Shown one piece after another: positions 22,023-23,206 of a DNA stretch of 23,206 nucleotides (position 1 is the first letter of the stretch; each line of letters starts with the position of its first letter). The stretch spans positions 1 through 23,206 of the forward strand of contig CAZJQO010000038.1 of the NCBI GenBank assembly GCA_964548595.1. The letters are read 5' to 3'. The notes below the pieces were generated by a model. It searched no databases. It was not told the DNA's origin and was given only the letters and a program-made list of their open reading frames with translations. This DNA is from JAJYVH01 sp964548595 (GTDB lineage: Archaea; Micrarchaeota; Micrarchaeia; Micrarchaeales; CABMGC01). Made by a program: the position numbers and the translations under genes.

Positions 22023-22373
22023 TCAATTAGGTGTAGCGAGAATCGGGCAATCCTTGTGCCCTGTATATTCCGCGCACCATCCAAGCAAAGGCATAATAGC
22101 CTTCCTTAACTCCTTTCCTTGTTTGTTTAGAGTGTATTCTGTATTACGTCTTGTACCACTTTTTGTTTCCTTGTAAATCAAGCCTGCGTTTTGCAGTTCC
22201 TTCAGAACATCGGCAAGCGACTTTGGGCTTATGGGTCTCAGTTCTTTGAGCAATTCGTTGTAATGTATGTTTTCATACTTTCCTATCTCGTCGAGGACTA
22301 AAAGAAACCATCTCTTTGTAATGCTCGACATAATGTCACATAGTGGGCATACCTTGTGGGCTCTTTCTGTCAT
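22023..22373 (-). CDS. HxlR-family winged-helix regulator
   Basis: A 116-residue HxlR-type regulator. Typical marks are the N-terminal Cys pair CPLCDIM (C9, C12), then ITKRWFLLVLDEIGK (about 18-32), ENIHYNELLKELRPISPKSLADVLKELQNAGLIYKE (the helix-turn-helix, about 34-69) and the wing RRNTEYTLNKQGKEL. Family members sense thiol-reactive or oxidative stress through N-terminal cysteines; here there are two there and two more near the C-terminus (WCAEYTGHKDCP). It is divergent from a Cys-rich cassette across a shared AT-rich promoter with a palindrome at 22388-22404, so autoregulation and control of the cassette are likely. Confidence 0.92.
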   Translation of the reverse strand: MTERAHKVCPLCDIMSSITKRWFLLVLDEIGKYENIHYNELLKELRPISPKSLADVLKELQNAGLIYKETKSGTRRNTEYTLNKQGKELRKAIMPLLGWCAEYTGHKDCPILATPN

Positions 22374-22387
22374 ATAATTACTATATA

Positions 22388-22404
22388 ACTATAAAGTTTA
22401 TAGT
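22388..22404. promoter_or_regulatory. Perfect 17-bp palindrome in the HxlR divergent promoter
   Basis: ACTATAAA (22388-22395), G, TTTATAGT (22397-22404). It overlaps TATA-like sequences for both directions: the HxlR ATG is at 22373, and the plus-strand ATGs begin at 22432, about 25 nt after TTTATATAT (22404-22412). This suits an operator for the HxlR protein. AT-rich promoters can look palindromic by chance. Confidence 0.5.
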
Positions 22405-22431
22405 TTATATATCTTGACCACCCAATTTGAT

Positions 22432-22583
22432 ATGATGGTTGATATGACAAAACAAACGGAGCTCGATGTAAATGTGGCTGTTGTAAAGGTGGCGTATGTA
22501 ACATGTGTGCAGATTGCGAACACTGCAAAACAGGAAAGGGCGCAATATGCACAGACTGTGCTTGCTGCAAGAAGAACAAATGA
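22432..22583 (+). pseudogene. Cysteine-rich, metallothionein-like reading frame with a one-base frame break
   Basis: From 22461 to the stop at 22583 one frame encodes RCKCGCCKGGVCNMCADC, then EHCKTGKGAICTDCACC and KKNK: 12 cysteines in under 40 residues, arranged as C-x-C, CC and C-x2-C as in metallothioneins. It has no ATG/GTG/TTG in frame upstream before a stop at 22438. In-frame ATGs at 22432, 22435 and 22444, which fit the TATA spacing, are one frame off; a -1 shift or one extra A in ACAAAAC (22447-22453) would join them as MTKTNGARCKCGCC and onward. It may be a sequencing error, a real frameshift, programmed slippage, or a pseudogene. The reading is mine from the bases; family is not confirmed. 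Confidence 0.6.
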
Positions 22584-22674
22584 AACGGGGTTAGTGCGGT
22601 AAGATAGATAGGATATTGCAGAATGGCGGAGCGTGCCTTCAAAACAGTACACCGGTCAAATGAGGCCATGGTGG

Positions 22675-22824
22675 ATGAAATCTACGAAATGCGAAATCTG
22701 CGGTTTCCATTACAAAGACGCAGATACAACCAAGAAATGCCATGAGTGGTGCTCCACGCATCAGAGCTGCAGCATGGAGATAACCAAGTACTCGCTAGAG
22801 ATGAGCAAAAAGGGAAGTAAGTAG
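22675..22824 (+). CDS. Small Cys-rich protein, 49 residues
   Basis: The product begins MKSTKCEICGFHYKDADTTK and goes on to KCHEWCSTHQSCSMEITKYS. C-x2-C near the N-terminus and C-x3-C / C-x5-C further on, with two His, suggest a small zinc- or soft-metal-binding domain. Similar short CxxCGF...KCxxWC proteins occur, to my recollection, in prokaryotes of metal-rich settings, without a settled function. The open frame starts at GTG 22633, with ATGs at 22660 and 22675; I prefer 22675, which puts the first Cys close to the N-terminus, but 22660 is possible. It is followed after 8 nt by the membrane protein gene, so the two are likely cotranscribed. Confidence 0.7.
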   Translation: MKSTKCEICGFHYKDADTTKKCHEWCSTHQSCSMEITKYSLEMSKKGSK

Positions 22825-22832
22825 GTCTGGCA

Positions 22833-23206
22833 ATGCGCAAAGTCAAAAAGATCACTTGGGTGTTGAAGGAGATGTATCTTTCTCCTCTGTCACTAGCAAC
22901 ACTCTTGATAGGCATTGTTGTTTATTACTATCTTTTCAGCTATGTGAATGCCGCCAGCTATTTTATGCTCACCGCATCGATTTACCTTGTATACGCTCTC
23001 ATAGCGACATCTGTACTTTTATTGGTAGCAGGAGTTTATTCGCTCAGAAGGGTCTTATTCGGGCAAAGAGCAAGAGGCGTAGCTGTAGCGCCTGCCAGCG
23101 TCGTAACCTCTGCCTTCGGCAGCATAATGTCCTGCGGCTGCCATTATTCGCTCCTTTTCATATTCCTAGCCTCTGTTGGCTTGAGTGGCGGTGAGATAGG
23201 CAGCAT
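22833..23206 (+). CDS. Membrane protein with SCGCH motif, partial (C-terminus beyond the window)
   Basis: The frame starts at ATG 22833 and stays open for 124 codons to the right edge; it is easy to miss because no stop lies in the window. A basic N-terminus (MRKVKKITWVLKEMY) is followed by a hydrophobic span (about 16-36), a second (about 44-66), a basic loop (SLRRVLFGQRARG) and a third that contains SIMSCGCHYSLLFIFLASVGL (split over about 97-117). A Cys-x-Cys-His inside a membrane helix followed by a Gly-rich turn recalls the CC-containing first span of MerT-like mercury transporters, but that is only an analogy. Eight nt after the small Cys-rich gene. Confidence 0.7.
   Translation, partial: MRKVKKITWVLKEMYLSPLSLATLLIGIVVYYYLFSYVNAASYFMLTASIYLVYALIATSVLLLVAGVYSLRRVLFGQRARGVAVAPASVVTSAFGSIMSCGCHYSLLFIFLASVGLSGGEIGS

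Noticed and set aside
22623..22745. Alternative 40-codon frame starting ATGGCGGAG, overlapping the small Cys-rich gene
   Set aside because: The overlapping frame has the CxxC and WC pattern and a clean stop 8 nt before the next gene; this one ends inside it without any motif.
1..23206. CRISPR array, rRNA genes or replication origin
   Set aside because: No regularly spaced repeats, no rRNA-like stretch and no cluster of origin boxes were seen on reading the window.

Overview
The window looks archaeal. It carries an archaeal-type ribosomal protein cluster (L3-L4-L23-L2-S19-L22-S3-L29-aIF1), L15e, a eukaryotic/archaeal-type DNA primase small subunit, Pth2, a Pcc1-like KEOPS subunit, a GxGD class III prepilin peptidase, tRNAs with introns next to the anticodon and no encoded CCA, TATA boxes about 25 nt before starts (many transcripts look leaderless), and occasional GGTG-type ribosome binding sites. 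The compact layout with 1-4 nt overlaps, together with a giant surface protein almost free of Lys/Arg, fits a small-genome acidophile such as a Micrarchaeota/ARMAN-like DPANN archaeon. That lineage call is an inference and was not tested by any search.

Layout, left to right. 1-1103: a partial multi-pass membrane protein (minus), tRNA-Tyr(GUA) with an intron, and two tiny hypothetical genes. 1220-1775: a HIT-family protein and tRNA-Asp(GUC) with a 15-nt intron. 1898-5629: a 1018-residue surface-anchored protein (minus) and an HDDC2-like HD hydrolase (plus) that share a 30-bp divergent promoter. Downstream, at 5812-5837, lies a decayed copy of the last 26 nt of the tRNA-Asp gene, so 1776-5837 may be an integrated or once-integrated segment. 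6045-7990: a two-CBS protein and, convergent to it, an isolated NuoM/MrpD-like antiporter subunit.

8054-13013 (all minus) is the ribosomal protein operon, transcribed from L3 to aIF1. An IS5-type insertion sequence (13063-14273, with imperfect ends and a near-perfect 9-bp target duplication) sits 49 bp upstream of its first gene. 14377-15069 is an unrecognised protein. 15122-17134 (minus) is priS - rpl15e - pcc1-like, with pth2 divergent. 17683-18591 is branched-chain aminotransferase; 18694-19102 is a winged-helix regulator with an overlapping 38-codon ORF; 19306-20157 is a prepilin peptidase; 20159-21037 is an archaeal XRE-type regulator; 21106-21630 is a 2-Cys peroxiredoxin.

The right end (22023-23206) is the most suggestive part. 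A HxlR-type regulator is divergent, across a 17-bp palindrome, from a cysteine-rich metallothionein-like reading frame that lacks an in-frame start (one-base frame break), then a 49-residue Cys-rich protein, then a membrane protein with an SCGCH motif that runs off the window. I read this as a candidate soft-metal or redox-response cassette. A truncated tRNA-Glu-like sequence lies between the peroxiredoxin and the HxlR gene.
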